Shown here in pieces: positions 1 to 7,009 of a DNA stretch of 19,320 nt. The notes beneath the pieces were generated by a model, which saw only the letters and a list, made by a program, of their open reading frames with translations, searched no databases and was not told the DNA's origin. Position 1 is the stretch's first letter. Each line of letters opens with the position of its first letter. Origin of the DNA: Lachnospiraceae bacterium UBA3785 (GTDB taxonomy: Bacteria; Bacillota; Clostridia; Lachnospirales; Lachnospiraceae). Position numbers and translations under genes: made by a program. The stretch spans positions 1 to 19,320 of the forward strand of contig DFFD01000142.1 in assembly GCA_002369495.1 (NCBI GenBank), in the 5' to 3' direction.

Positions 1-375
1 GCTTCCAACGCTCTTATGTACATCGTCGTTATCCTGCTCGGCACATCCGTCGGTGCGACAACTTCCGCCGAGGCATTCCTGAATGTCTCCACGCTGAAGA
101 TTGTCGTCCTCGGCCTGATCGCATTCGCGTGCGGCACATTCGGCGGTGTCATGCTCGGAAAAGTGCTGTGCAAGGTCACAAACGGCAAGATCAATCCGCT
201 GATCGGTTCGGCCGGCGTTTCCGCCGTCCCGATGGCGGCGCGTGTCTCCCAGAAGGTGGGTGCGGAATATGATCCGACCAACTTCCTTCTCATGCATGCG
301 ATGGGCCCGAACGTCGCTGGCGTTATCGGTACGGCTGTCGCCGCCGGTACGTTCATGGCTATTTTCGGCATCTAA
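1..375 (+). CDS. Na+-translocating decarboxylase beta subunit, C-terminal part (OadB/GcdB/MmdB family)
   Basis: This is the last 124 codons of an integral membrane subunit whose start lies before the window; frame 1 is open from the first base to the stop at 373-375. The family forms the Na+ channel of biotin-dependent decarboxylases and couples decarboxylation of carboxybiotin to Na+ export. The visible part has at least three hydrophobic stretches. It also has the family's conserved C-terminal segment, with a [14 protein letters not shown] run, then [19 protein letters not shown] and a [10 protein letters not shown] helix. The next gene, 20 bp downstream, encodes a carboxyltransferase of the oxaloacetate decarboxylase alpha / pyruvate carboxylase B type, so the complex is more likely an oxaloacetate decarboxylase than a glutaconyl- or methylmalonyl-CoA decarboxylase. 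The beta subunit alone cannot settle the substrate. Gamma and biotin-carrier subunits are expected upstream, outside the window. Confidence 0.93.
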   Translation, partial: ASNALMYIVVILLGTSVGATTSAEAFLNVSTLKIVVLGLIAFACGTFGGVMLGKVLCKVTNGKINPLIGSAGVSAVPMAARVSQKVGAEYDPTNFLLMHAMGPNVAGVIGTAVAAGTFMAIFGI

Positions 376-395
376 AATAGAACAAGGAGAATATT

Positions 396-1805
396 ATGGC
401 AGACGTTAAAAAACCTGTTCAGATTACTGAGACGATCCTGCGTGACGCGCATCAGAGTCTCATTGCTACACGTATGACGACCGATGAGATGCTTCCGGCG
501 GTTCCGATGCTCGACGAGATCGGCTACCGTGCGGTCGAGTGCTGGGGCGGCGCTACCTTCGATGCAGCGCTCCGTTTCCTGCACGAGGATCCGTGGATCC
601 GTCTTCGCAAGTTCCGTGAGGGCTTCAAGAAGACCAAGCTTCAGATGCTGTTCCGCGGCCAGAACATCCTCGGCTACAAGCCGTATCCGGATGACGTTGT
701 CACCTATTTCGTTCAGAAGTCCGTTGCCAACGGCATCGACATCATCCGTATCTTTGACTGCCTGAACGATCTTCGCAACCTCGAGACCTGCGTCAAGGCA
801 GCCAAGAAAGAGGGCGCTGAGGCTCAGATCGCTCTTTCCTACACACTGGGCGATGCCTACACCCTTGATTACTGGACCAACATGGCCAAGGAGATCGAGG
901 CTATGGGCGCTGACTCCATCTGCGTCAAGGACATGGCGGGACTTCTTGTCCCGAAGGCAGCTACCGAGCTCGTCACCGCGCTCCGCGCAGGCTCCAAGCT
1001 TCCGATCGAGATGCACACACACTACACCTCCGGCGTTGCTTCCATGACTTACATGAAGGCTGTCGAGGCCGGTGCCGACATCATCGACTGCGCAATCAGC
1101 CCGTTTGCTCTGGGTACTTCCCAGCCGGCAACCGAAGTCATGGTCGAGGCCTTCAAGGGCACCGAGTATGACACGGGTCTTGACCTTACAAAGCTTGCCG
1201 AGATCGCTGACTACTTCCGTCCGATCCGCGAGAAATACCTTGAGAACGGCCTCATGAACCCGAAGAACATGGGCGTCAATATCAAGACCCTGCAGTATCA
1301 GGTTCCGGGCGGCATGCTTTCCAACCTGACCAGCCAGCTGGCTAACTTCAAGGCTGAGGACAAGTTCTACGACGTTCTCGAAGAGGTTCCGCGTGTCCGT
1401 AAAGACATGGGCGATCCGCCTCTCGTCACTCCGTCTTCCCAGATCGTCGGCACACAGGCTGTTATGAACGTCGTTACCGGCGAGCGCTACAAGGTCGTTC
1501 CGAAGGAGACCAAGGACATGTTCCTCGGCCGCTACGGCAAGTCCACAAAGCCGTTCGATCCGGAAATCCAGAAGAAAGTCATCGGCGACGAAGTTCCGAT
1601 CACCTGCCGTCCGGCAGACCTTATCCCGGATATGCTTCCGGAGTATGAGGAGAAGATCGCCGCTTACAAGCAGATGGATGAGGATGTCCTCACCTACGCT
1701 CTGTTCCCGGAAGTCGCGATGGATTACTTCAAGTACAGAGAAGCCCAGCAGACCGGCGTTGACGCGAAGGCGGCCGACACCGAGAACAAGGCTTATCCGG
1801 TATAA
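396..1805 (+). CDS. oadA: Oxaloacetate decarboxylase alpha subunit (carboxyltransferase domain, no biotinyl domain)
   Basis: This 469-residue protein transfers the carboxyl group of oxaloacetate to biotin, the first step of Na+-coupled decarboxylation. Visible TIM-barrel carboxyltransferase motifs are ETILRDAHQS near residues 12-21 (metal-binding Asp17), VECWGGATFD (48-56), RIFDCLNDLRN (118-128), VKDMAG with the lysine expected to be carbamylated (Lys178), and the metal ligand pair HTH (His207, His209). The C-terminal PYC_OADA-type region follows, but the protein stops before any biotinyl domain; I see no MKM biotinylation motif. Biotin must therefore sit on a separate carrier, probably encoded upstream of the beta subunit. 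The start has an AAGGAG ribosome site at 384-389. Codon choice is strongly biased, suggesting high expression. A pyruvate carboxylase subunit B function is possible in principle, but the adjacent beta subunit argues for the decarboxylase. Confidence 0.92.
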   Translation: MADVKKPVQITETILRDAHQSLIATRMTTDEMLPAVPMLDEIGYRAVECWGGATFDAALRFLHEDPWIRLRKFREGFKKTKLQMLFRGQNILGYKPYPDDVVTYFVQKSVANGIDIIRIFDCLNDLRNLETCVKAAKKEGAEAQIALSYTLGDAYTLDYWTNMAKEIEAMGADSICVKDMAGLLVPKAATELVTALRAGSKLPIEMHTHYTSGVASMTYMKAVEAGADIIDCAISPFALGTSQPATEVMVEAFKGTEYDTGLDLTKLAEIADYFRPIREKYLENGLMNPKNMGVNIKTLQYQVPGGMLSNLTSQLANFKAEDKFYDVLEEVPRVRKDMGDPPLVTPSSQIVGTQAVMNVVTGERYKVVPKETKDMFLGRYGKSTKPFDPEIQKKVIGDEVPITCRPADLIPDMLPEYEEKIAAYKQMDEDVLTYALFPEVAMDYFKYREAQQTGVDAKAADTENKAYPV

Positions 1806-1819
1806 TTAAGATACAGTCC

Positions 1820-1945
1820 GGGGACGGTTCCTGGGGGACGGTTCTTGGAAAACGGTTCATTTGGGGACGGTTCCTGGGGGACGGTTCTTGGAAAACGGTT
1901 CATTTAGAACCGTTTTTACGAGAACCGTCCTTGGGAACCGTCCCT
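1820..1945. repeat. 43-bp perfect tandem duplication plus inverted arm (GGGACGGTTC-type palindromic repeat)
   Basis: Positions 1820-1862 and 1863-1905 are two identical 43-bp copies. Each copy contains GGGACGGTTC twice and AACGGTTC once. Positions 1906-1945 carry the same three blocks in reverse complement (GAACCGTT 1907-1914, GAACCGTCC 1922-1930, GAACCGTCCC 1935-1944). The second copy can fold with this arm into a three-tier hairpin: 1894-1901 with 1907-1914 (8 bp, loop ATTTA), 1879-1887 with 1922-1930 (9 bp), and 1864-1873 with 1935-1944 (10 bp), separated by small internal loops. It fills the gap between oadA and the flavoprotein gene. It may act as a transcript 3' end stabiliser or an imperfect terminator (a short GTGTTTTA follows), or be a dispersed non-coding repeat of the REP/MITE kind. 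I see no coding role. Confidence 0.9.
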
Positions 1946-1965
1946 GTGTTTTATGAGTGAAGAAG

Positions 1966-3261
1966 ATGAACATAGTGATCATCGGCGGCGGCGCCTCGGG
2001 CATGATGGCCGGCATCCTCCTCGGCGAGGAGGGCCATCGGGTGACTCTGGTCGAGCAGAACGAGAAGCTCGGCAAGAAGCTCTACATCACCGGGAAAGGC
2101 CGCTGCAATTTTACAAATGACTGTTCGGAAAATGAATTTCTGGACGCCGTCCTCACAAACCCCCGTTTCATGTACAGTGCGCTCGGCGTCATGAATCCGC
2201 AGGACACGATCGCGCTCTTTGAAAAGTGGGGCCTTCGGACGAAGGTCGAGCGCGGAAGGAGGGCATTTCCGGCCTCAGACAAATCAGCGGATGTCCTTGA
2301 CATGCTGAAGCGGAAGCTTAAGGATGCGCATGTGAAGGTGCTGCTCGATACGAGGTGCGCGAGAATTTCATTTGATGAGAGCGGTGTGAACGGCGTGTAT
2401 ATCGAGAAGGCGGCGCGGAAGGCGGAGCGCGAGGCAGGCGTCCACCGCTTTGAGGAGGAGAAGTTTGCGGGAGCGAAGGAGACGTTTCTTACGGCAGAGC
2501 GCGTGATCGTGGCGACCGGAGGCATTTCCTACCGTTCCACCGGGGCGACCGGGGACGGCTACCGCTTTGCGAAGGAAGCCGGCCTTAAGGTCACGGAGAC
2601 CAGACCCTCGCTTGTGCCGATCGTCTGCGCGGACGAATACATCCGGGATATGCAGGGGCTCTCCCTTAAGAATGTGTCACTGATTGTCAAAAGCGGCAAA
2701 AAGATACTCTTTGACGAGCAGGGCGAGCTTATGTTCACCCACTTCGGGATCACGGGGCCGCTGGTTCTGTCCGCATCCGGCCGCATAGGGGGACTCATCG
2801 GCAAAAAGCCATTGACCTCCTATATCGATTTAAAACCCGCCGTGACGGAGGAGATGCTGGACAAGCGCTTCCTTAGCGTCTTTGCGGAAAATCAGAACCG
2901 AACGCTTGTGAATGCCCTTTCCGGCATCTATCCGTCGGGTATGATCCCGGTGATACCGGCCGCGGCCGGCATATCGCCGGAGAAGCGCGTACATGACCTC
3001 ACACGAGCCGACAGGGAGGCTCTGATCGCGGCAACCAAGCGGTTTCCGCTCACGTTTACGTCGCTCAGGGGCTTCGAGGAGGCGGTCGTCACCCAGGGCG
3101 GCGTCTCCGTGAAGGAGATCGACCCCAGGACCATGGAGGCGAAGCGGGTGAGAGGACTTTATTTTACGGGAGAAGTGCTGGATCTCGACGCGCTGACCGG
3201 CGGCTACAACCTGCAGATCGCCTGGTCGACGGCGGCGGCCTGCGCGAAGAACATGACCTGA
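1966..3261 (+). CDS. BaiN/YhiN (HI0933)-family FAD-dependent oxidoreductase
   Basis: This predicted flavoprotein has 431 residues from the ATG at 1966. The N-terminus has the Rossmann dinucleotide motif GGGASG (residues 7-12) and the acidic residue ending strand 2 (Glu30). These are followed by the family signature KLYITGKGRCNFTN at about residues 38-51 and a second glycine-rich segment (VIVATGGISYRSTGATGDGY). The C-terminal signature is GLYFTGEVLDLDALTGGYNLQ, which is highly typical of the HI0933/YhiN/BaiN family. Members have been called aminoacetone oxidase-like, or BaiN in bile-acid organisms; the true substrate is unknown here. A charged stretch at about residues 150-175 makes it slightly longer than YhiN. 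An in-frame GTG at 1957 could extend it by three residues. Neither start has a clear ribosome site, because the repeat ends only about 20 bp upstream. It is 16 bp from cmk. Confidence 0.88.
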   Translation: MNIVIIGGGASGMMAGILLGEEGHRVTLVEQNEKLGKKLYITGKGRCNFTNDCSENEFLDAVLTNPRFMYSALGVMNPQDTIALFEKWGLRTKVERGRRAFPASDKSADVLDMLKRKLKDAHVKVLLDTRCARISFDESGVNGVYIEKAARKAEREAGVHRFEEEKFAGAKETFLTAERVIVATGGISYRSTGATGDGYRFAKEAGLKVTETRPSLVPIVCADEYIRDMQGLSLKNVSLIVKSGKKILFDEQGELMFTHFGITGPLVLSASGRIGGLIGKKPLTSYIDLKPAVTEEMLDKRFLSVFAENQNRTLVNALSGIYPSGMIPVIPAAAGISPEKRVHDLTRADREALIAATKRFPLTFTSLRGFEEAVVTQGGVSVKEIDPRTMEAKRVRGLYFTGEVLDLDALTGGYNLQIAWSTAAACAKNMT

Positions 3262-3277
3262 GGAAGGAGAGAATGAG

Positions 3278-3934
3278 ATGAATATTGCGATAGACGGACC
3301 GGCAGGTGCCGGCAAGAGCACCATTGCAAAGCTTGTGGCGAAGGAACTCGGAAACATCTATGTGGATACCGGCGCGATGTACCGGGCCATCGGGCTTCAT
3401 GTGCTGCGCTCCGGCATTGATCCGGACGATACGAAACTCCTTGAGGCCGCGGCCGACAAGGCGGATGTGACGATCCGGCATATCGGCGATGAGCAGCATG
3501 TCATTTTAAACGGTGAGGATGTAAACGGGTTCATCCGCAACGAAAAGGTCAGCCAGATGGCCAGCATCGTCTCCGCAAACGGCTTCATCAGACGTAAGCT
3601 CGTGAGACTTCAGCAGGCCATGGCAAAAGAGACGGCCGTCGTCATGGACGGACGCGATATCGGAACCGTGGTGCTGCCGGATGCGGATGTGAAAGTTTAT
3701 CTCACAGCCAGCAGCCGTGTGAGGGCGGAGAGAAGGATGAAGGATTATCTCGGAAAAGGCCAGGAGAGCCCGTCTCTTGAGGAATTGATTCGGGAGATCG
3801 AGGAACGGGATGAACGGGACATGACCCGTGAGGAATCACCTCTTCGGCAGGCGGAGGACGCAGTCCTCATCGACAGCTCCGATATGACGATCGATGAGGT
3901 GGTCGGAGCCATCCTGAAACTTGCCGGTCGATAA
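3278..3934 (+). CDS. cmk: Cytidylate kinase
   Basis: This cytosolic enzyme phosphorylates CMP and dCMP to the diphosphates using ATP. The 218-residue length is usual for the bacterial family. Residues 7-15 are the P-loop GPAGAGKST. DTGAMYRA follows at about 33-40, a hallmark of bacterial Cmk. DGRDIGTVVLPDADVKVYL lies near residues 126-144, and the lid region contains the arginine-rich RVRAERR. Near the C-terminus, DSSDMTIDEVV matches the family ending. The start is set by AAGGAG at 3264-3269. It sits 16 bp after the flavoprotein gene and 40 bp before ispH. The cmk-ispH-rpsA order is common in Clostridia, which supports the assignment. Confidence 0.97.
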   Translation: MNIAIDGPAGAGKSTIAKLVAKELGNIYVDTGAMYRAIGLHVLRSGIDPDDTKLLEAAADKADVTIRHIGDEQHVILNGEDVNGFIRNEKVSQMASIVSANGFIRRKLVRLQQAMAKETAVVMDGRDIGTVVLPDADVKVYLTASSRVRAERRMKDYLGKGQESPSLEELIREIEERDERDMTREESPLRQAEDAVLIDSSDMTIDEVVGAILKLAGR

Positions 3935-3937
3935 AAG

Positions 3938-3962
3938 TTGACATAACAAAATTATGTAAATT
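3938..3962 (+). promoter_or_regulatory. AT-rich dyad with a TTGACA box between cmk and ispH
   Basis: This 25-bp AT-rich patch contains a perfect TTGACA at 3938-3943. It overlaps an inverted repeat: ACATAA at 3941-3946, loop CAAAA, TTATGT at 3952-3957. No -10 hexamer lies at 16-18 bp from the TTGACA, since that position reads TTGCGG, so a standard sigma-A promoter is not demonstrated. It may be a weak promoter, an operator-like site, or chance. Confidence 0.25.
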
Positions 3963-3974
3963 GCGGAGATCTAT

Positions 3975-4844
3975 ATGCAGGTAAAAGTCGCAAAATCCGC
4001 CGGTTTCTGTTTCGGCGTGAAGCGCGCCGTGAAGATCGTCTACGACGAGATCGAGAAGGGCGGCTCGAAAGTTTATACGATGGGACCGATCATCCATAAC
4101 GAGCAGGTCGTGGCAGATCTGGCCGCAAAGGGCGTGCGCACGATCAACGACGACCTCTACTGCGAAGAGGAAGGGCGCTATCCGGGACCGGGTGACTGCA
4201 TTATCGTGCGGTCCCACGGCGTCTCCCGGGAAATGCAGGAGAAGCTCGAGAGGACGGGAGCCCGCATCGTCAGCGCGACATGCCCATTTGTAACGAAAAT
4301 TCACGAAATAGTTGCCAGAAAGAGCGAGTTGGGCTATTATATAGTCATCATAGGAAATCCGAAGCACCCTGAGGTAATCGGGATCAGAGGATGGGCGTCG
4401 GGAGATTGCAGCGTCATTGAAACCGGGGAAGAAGCACAAAAACTCCAGATAGATGTAAATAAAAAGGTCTGGGTAGTCTCTCAGACCACATTTAATTACG
4501 AAAAATTTCAAGAATTGGTTGAAATTATTGAAAGTTTGGGGTATGATGTAGAGGTTACGAATACTATCTGCAGTGCGACAAAAGAACGGCAGATAGAGGC
4601 AATGGAACTGGCCCGGGAGTCGGACGCGATGATTGTGATCGGCGGAAAGCATTCTTCCAACACCCAGAAGCTGTACGATATCTGCAGGGATCAGTGTAAG
4701 GATACTTACTATATACAGACACTCGATGATTTGGTAACCGTCAATTTCCAATCCGATAGCTGTGTAGGTATTACTGCTGGAGCTTCCACGCCTAATACTA
4801 TAATACAGGAGGTTGTTTCAAATGTCAGAAGAACAGAGCTTTGA
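3975..4844 (+). CDS. ispH: 4-hydroxy-3-methylbut-2-enyl diphosphate reductase
   Basis: This Fe-S enzyme of the MEP pathway reduces HMBPP to IPP and DMAPP. All three cluster cysteines are visible: Cys12 in SAGFCFGVKRAV, Cys103 in SATCPFVTKIH and Cys199 in NTICSATKERQ. Substrate-binding residues are also kept: His41 (HNEQV), His81 (RSHGVS), His131 and Glu133 in GNPKHPEVIG, Thr172-173 in SQTTF, and the SSNT loop at 227-230. Length (289) is normal. A GGAG ribosome site precedes the ATG by six bases. The gene ends inside rpsA with a 23-nt overlap. From about 4285 the base composition falls sharply: roughly 30-45% GC in sampled 60-bp blocks, against about 62% before. Codon use changes with it, to ATA, GTA and TTG, as if the last two thirds had a different origin; the protein remains intact. 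Confidence 0.97.
   Translation: MQVKVAKSAGFCFGVKRAVKIVYDEIEKGGSKVYTMGPIIHNEQVVADLAAKGVRTINDDLYCEEEGRYPGPGDCIIVRSHGVSREMQEKLERTGARIVSATCPFVTKIHEIVARKSELGYYIVIIGNPKHPEVIGIRGWASGDCSVIETGEEAQKLQIDVNKKVWVVSQTTFNYEKFQELVEIIESLGYDVEVTNTICSATKERQIEAMELARESDAMIVIGGKHSSNTQKLYDICRDQCKDTYYIQTLDDLVTVNFQSDSCVGITAGASTPNTIIQEVVSNVRRTEL
4807..4812 (+). promoter_or_regulatory. Ribosome binding site of rpsA inside ispH
   Basis: AGGAGG lies nine bases before the ATG at 4822 and fixes that codon as the rpsA start, in preference to the in-frame TTG at 4813, which directly abuts the site. It lies in the ispH coding sequence, so the two genes are probably translationally coupled. Confidence 0.8.
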
Positions 4845-5913
4845 CGAGATGCTTGATCAGAGCTTCAAAACCATCAGGAACGGAGAGGTAGTCGAGGGAA
4901 CCGTCATCGATGTCAAGCCGGACGCCGCGTTTATCAACATCGGATACAAGGCCGACGGCATCCTTACAAAGGATGAGTACAGCAATGACAACATTGACCT
5001 TACAACGGTCATCAAGCCGGGCGACAAGCTGGAAGTCAAGATCCTGAAAGTCAATGACGGTGACGGACAGGTCATTCTTACCTACAAGCGCCTTGCGGCT
5101 GAGAAGGGCAGCAAGCGTCTCGAGGAAGCTTTCAACAATCACGAGATCCTTACCGCTAAGGTTTCTCAGGTCCTGAAGGGCGGTCTCACCGTGAACGTCG
5201 AGGATACCAGGATTTTCATCCCGGCAAGCCTTGTCTCCGACGTCTTCGAGAGAGATCTCACCAAGTACCAGGATCAGGAGATTCAGTTTGTCATCACCGA
5301 GTTCAATCCGCGCAGACGCCGCATCATCGGCAACCGCCGCGAGATCCTCGTCGAGCAGAAGAAGGAAGCTGCCCGCGAGCTCTTCGAGCGCATCCAGCCG
5401 GGTGATGTCGTCGACGGCGTCGTCAAGAACGTTACCGATTTCGGAGCATTTGTCGATCTCGGCGGCGCTGACGGCCTTCTTCACATCTCCGAGATGTCCT
5501 GGGGCCGCGTTGAGAACCCGAAGAAGATCTTCAAGGTCGGCGAGCCGCTCACCGTCCTCATCAAGGACATCAAGGGCGAGAAGATCGCTCTGTCCCTGAA
5601 GTTCCCGGAGCAGAATCCGTGGATCGAGGCTGCCAACAGCTTCGGCATCGGTTCCGTGGTTTCCGGCCGCGTTGCACGTATGACTGATTTCGGCGCATTT
5701 GTCGAGCTGCTTCCGGGCGTTGACGCTCTGCTGCATGTCTCCCAGATCTCCAGAGATCACGTCGACAAGCCGTCGGATGTCCTTCGCATCGGCCAGGAGA
5801 TCGAGGCCAAGGTCGTTGATTTCAACGCAGACGAGCACAAGATCTCTCTTTCCATGAAAGCGATCGAGCAGGATCGTCCGGCTGAGGATACTTCGGTCTA
5901 CACCGCTGAATAA
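4822..5913 (+). CDS. rpsA: Ribosomal protein S1-like protein with four S1 domains
   Basis: This 363-residue RNA-binding protein has four S1 (OB-fold) domains in order, numbering from the ATG at 4822. The first is at about 19-88 ([11 protein letters not shown]...), the second at about 100-165 ([18 protein letters not shown]). The third, near 190-260, contains [20 protein letters not shown]. The fourth, near 275-345, contains [21 protein letters not shown]. Domains 3 and 4 carry the canonical FGAFV and LLH(I/V)S signatures, while domain 2 is the most diverged. Four domains is the usual number in Clostridia, against six in E. coli. It promotes mRNA binding to the 30S subunit, though its importance in Firmicutes varies. 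In some Clostridia it is fused to IspH; here it is separate, in the +1 frame, overlapping ispH by 23 nt. Biased codon use indicates high expression. A terminator follows. Confidence 0.95.
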   Translation: MSEEQSFDEMLDQSFKTIRNGEVVEGTVIDVKPDAAFINIGYKADGILTKDEYSNDNIDLTTVIKPGDKLEVKILKVNDGDGQVILTYKRLAAEKGSKRLEEAFNNHEILTAKVSQVLKGGLTVNVEDTRIFIPASLVSDVFERDLTKYQDQEIQFVITEFNPRRRRIIGNRREILVEQKKEAARELFERIQPGDVVDGVVKNVTDFGAFVDLGGADGLLHISEMSWGRVENPKKIFKVGEPLTVLIKDIKGEKIALSLKFPEQNPWIEAANSFGIGSVVSGRVARMTDFGAFVELLPGVDALLHVSQISRDHVDKPSDVLRIGQEIEAKVVDFNADEHKISLSMKAIEQDRPAEDTSVYTAE

Positions 5914-5934
5914 TCCTCATCAGAAAGAAAATGA

Positions 5935-5963
5935 AAGGCACAGCCGGATGGTTGTGCCTTTTT
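5935..5963 (+). terminator. Rho-independent terminator after rpsA
   Basis: AAGGCACA at 5935-5942 pairs with TGTGCCTT at 5953-5960. The stem extends inward by a G-T wobble and two C-G pairs, leaving the tetraloop GGAT, and the run of T ends at 5963. It closes the flavoprotein-cmk-ispH-rpsA unit. On the opposite strand it may also serve the convergent RNase H-like gene, though its T-run there is interrupted. Confidence 0.9.
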
Positions 5964-6018
5964 GATGCGCTGATTCATAAAAATGCAAACCCATTTAACC
6001 GGGCAGAAGATCCGGCAG

Positions 6019-6915
6019 TCAGCCGGTAAGGAGGTAGGAAAACACGCTCACCGCATACCGCCGAAGCGCCTGCTCGTCCGAGAGAAACGCGTCCGAGCAC
6101 CGGAAGAGGGTGAAGCAGTTCTCGCGGACCGCCTTCTCCTTGCGGCTCTTCGCCACGGAGGCGGAGATGGATTTGTGCACCGCGTATCCTTCCTTCGGCA
6201 GGAACTCGTAGTCGGAGACGTTGGTGTAGTAACGGCGGAGATAACCGTCAAAGACGGCGGCGGTGAGATTTACCTTATCCCCTGAAGCATCGAGTGTAAA
6301 CGGGCCGTCTTCCGCATATATCTTCGCCGGCAGATGAAAAGCAGGCGCAAGCTCTAAAAGGAGCCTTTCCCCTTCATTTCGGGCGGCGGAGACGGCAAAG
6401 CTGCCGACTGGAAAGCGTTCAAGCAGGAGAAGCGAGGTGAGCAGCAGCTCTTTTTCGGCGTCGGAGGGAGCGCACTGCACTTCATTTTCCGGGAAAAGCG
6501 TCATATAGCCGGCCAGCTTATGAGACGGGAGCCTTAAAAGCGGGTCAAACTGTTTTAACCGGAGCAGGAGATCGAGATGAGCCTTCTCCCTGAACGGGTT
6601 GTCCAGACGATAGGCCTCGTATTTTTTTGTGAGGTGCGGGAGATCAAAGCTGGTCCCGTTGAAGGTGATGACCAGCCGGATCGCGGCGAGCGCCTCGGCA
6701 AGCCCGATCAGGATATCGAAGTCGTCGGACTCCTTCTCGAGCGTCCAGACGGTCTCTGTCGGGGGTTCATTTTCAGAAATAAGCGTGATGAGCCGCACCT
6801 CGGTGAGCAGCGAGGTGCGGTAGTAGCGCGTCGAGGCCGTGATGTCGAGGACCGCCGCGGGCGTTTCGGGGATGTAAAAGCTTTTTATCTGTGGTTTGAT
6901 CAGCTGTTTTTTCAT
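6019..6915 (-). CDS. YprB-like ribonuclease H-fold protein, apparently degenerate
   Basis: This 298-residue protein resembles the RNase_H_2 / YprB-like 3'-5' exonuclease-fold family. The best motif is ITFNGTSFDLPHL at residues 83-95, the family's FNGxxFDxP box with Asp91; HLDLL at 113-117 carries Asp115. The first catalytic motif, normally DIETTG, reads DITAST at 24-29: the Asp is kept but the Glu is lost. The terminal HNxxDV-type motif is not recognisable in the expected place, which reads SLLLLERF. The C-terminal half includes DYEFLPKEGYAVHKSISASV, resembling a segment I associate with clostridial relatives. I infer weakened or absent nuclease activity. The start is the ATG at 6913-6915, with a weak GGCGG upstream and a TATAAT -10 box at 6936-6941. 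It is one of only two genes on this strand and converges on rpsA. Confidence 0.72.
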   Translation of the reverse strand: MKKQLIKPQIKSFYIPETPAAVLDITASTRYYRTSLLTEVRLITLISENEPPTETVWTLEKESDDFDILIGLAEALAAIRLVITFNGTSFDLPHLTKKYEAYRLDNPFREKAHLDLLLRLKQFDPLLRLPSHKLAGYMTLFPENEVQCAPSDAEKELLLTSLLLLERFPVGSFAVSAARNEGERLLLELAPAFHLPAKIYAEDGPFTLDASGDKVNLTAAVFDGYLRRYYTNVSDYEFLPKEGYAVHKSISASVAKSRKEKAVRENCFTLFRCSDAFLSDEQALRRYAVSVFSYLLTG

Positions 6916-6935
6916 GGATTTACCGCCTTTTCTTT

Positions 6936-6941
6936 ATTATA
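6936..6941 (-). promoter_or_regulatory. Candidate -10 box for the minus-strand RNase H-like gene
   Basis: Read on the minus strand this is a perfect TATAAT, 20 bases from the start codon, in the short divergent gap. No good -35 box is seen at 17 bp, so support is partial. Confidence 0.4.
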
Positions 6942-6974
6942 TACCATTTTGGGAGTGCAGTGGCGGGGAAAATG

Positions 6975-6983
6975 TGCTATTAT
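6975..6983 (+). promoter_or_regulatory. Candidate extended -10 for the NusG-II / Gx / ruvAB operon
   Basis: TGCTATTAT fits the extended -10 pattern (TG, one base, TATTAT) and lies about 27 bases before the preferred ATG at 7010. No recognisable -35 hexamer is present at the standard distance, which an extended -10 can tolerate. Confidence 0.35.
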
Positions 6984-7009
6984 AAGTGAAACTTCGTTCG
7001 ATTGGCGGT

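Noticed and set aside
1820..1945. Possible CRISPR array or IS end
   Set aside because: The copies are directly adjacent without spacers, there are only two, no cas or transposase gene is near, and the whole unit folds as a hairpin.
2954..2971. Palindromic CCGGCCGCGGCCGG stretch in the flavoprotein gene
   Set aside because: It encodes the Pro-Ala-Ala-Ala-Gly run of the protein and is explained by high GC and alanine codons.
4813..4821. TTG as the start of rpsA, three codons upstream of the ATG
   Set aside because: It directly abuts the AGGAGG site, leaving no spacing, whereas the ATG at 4822 is nine bases away.
4825..5838. 337-codon minus-strand open frame opposite rpsA
   Set aside because: It mirrors the codon bias of a strongly expressed gene; its Leu/Asp/Val-rich translation has no recognisable domain, and the rpsA match is decisive.
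6012..6026. CCGGC-N5-GCCGG hairpin at the end of the RNase H-like gene as a terminator
   Set aside because: It overlaps the stop codon and is not followed by a T-run on the minus strand.
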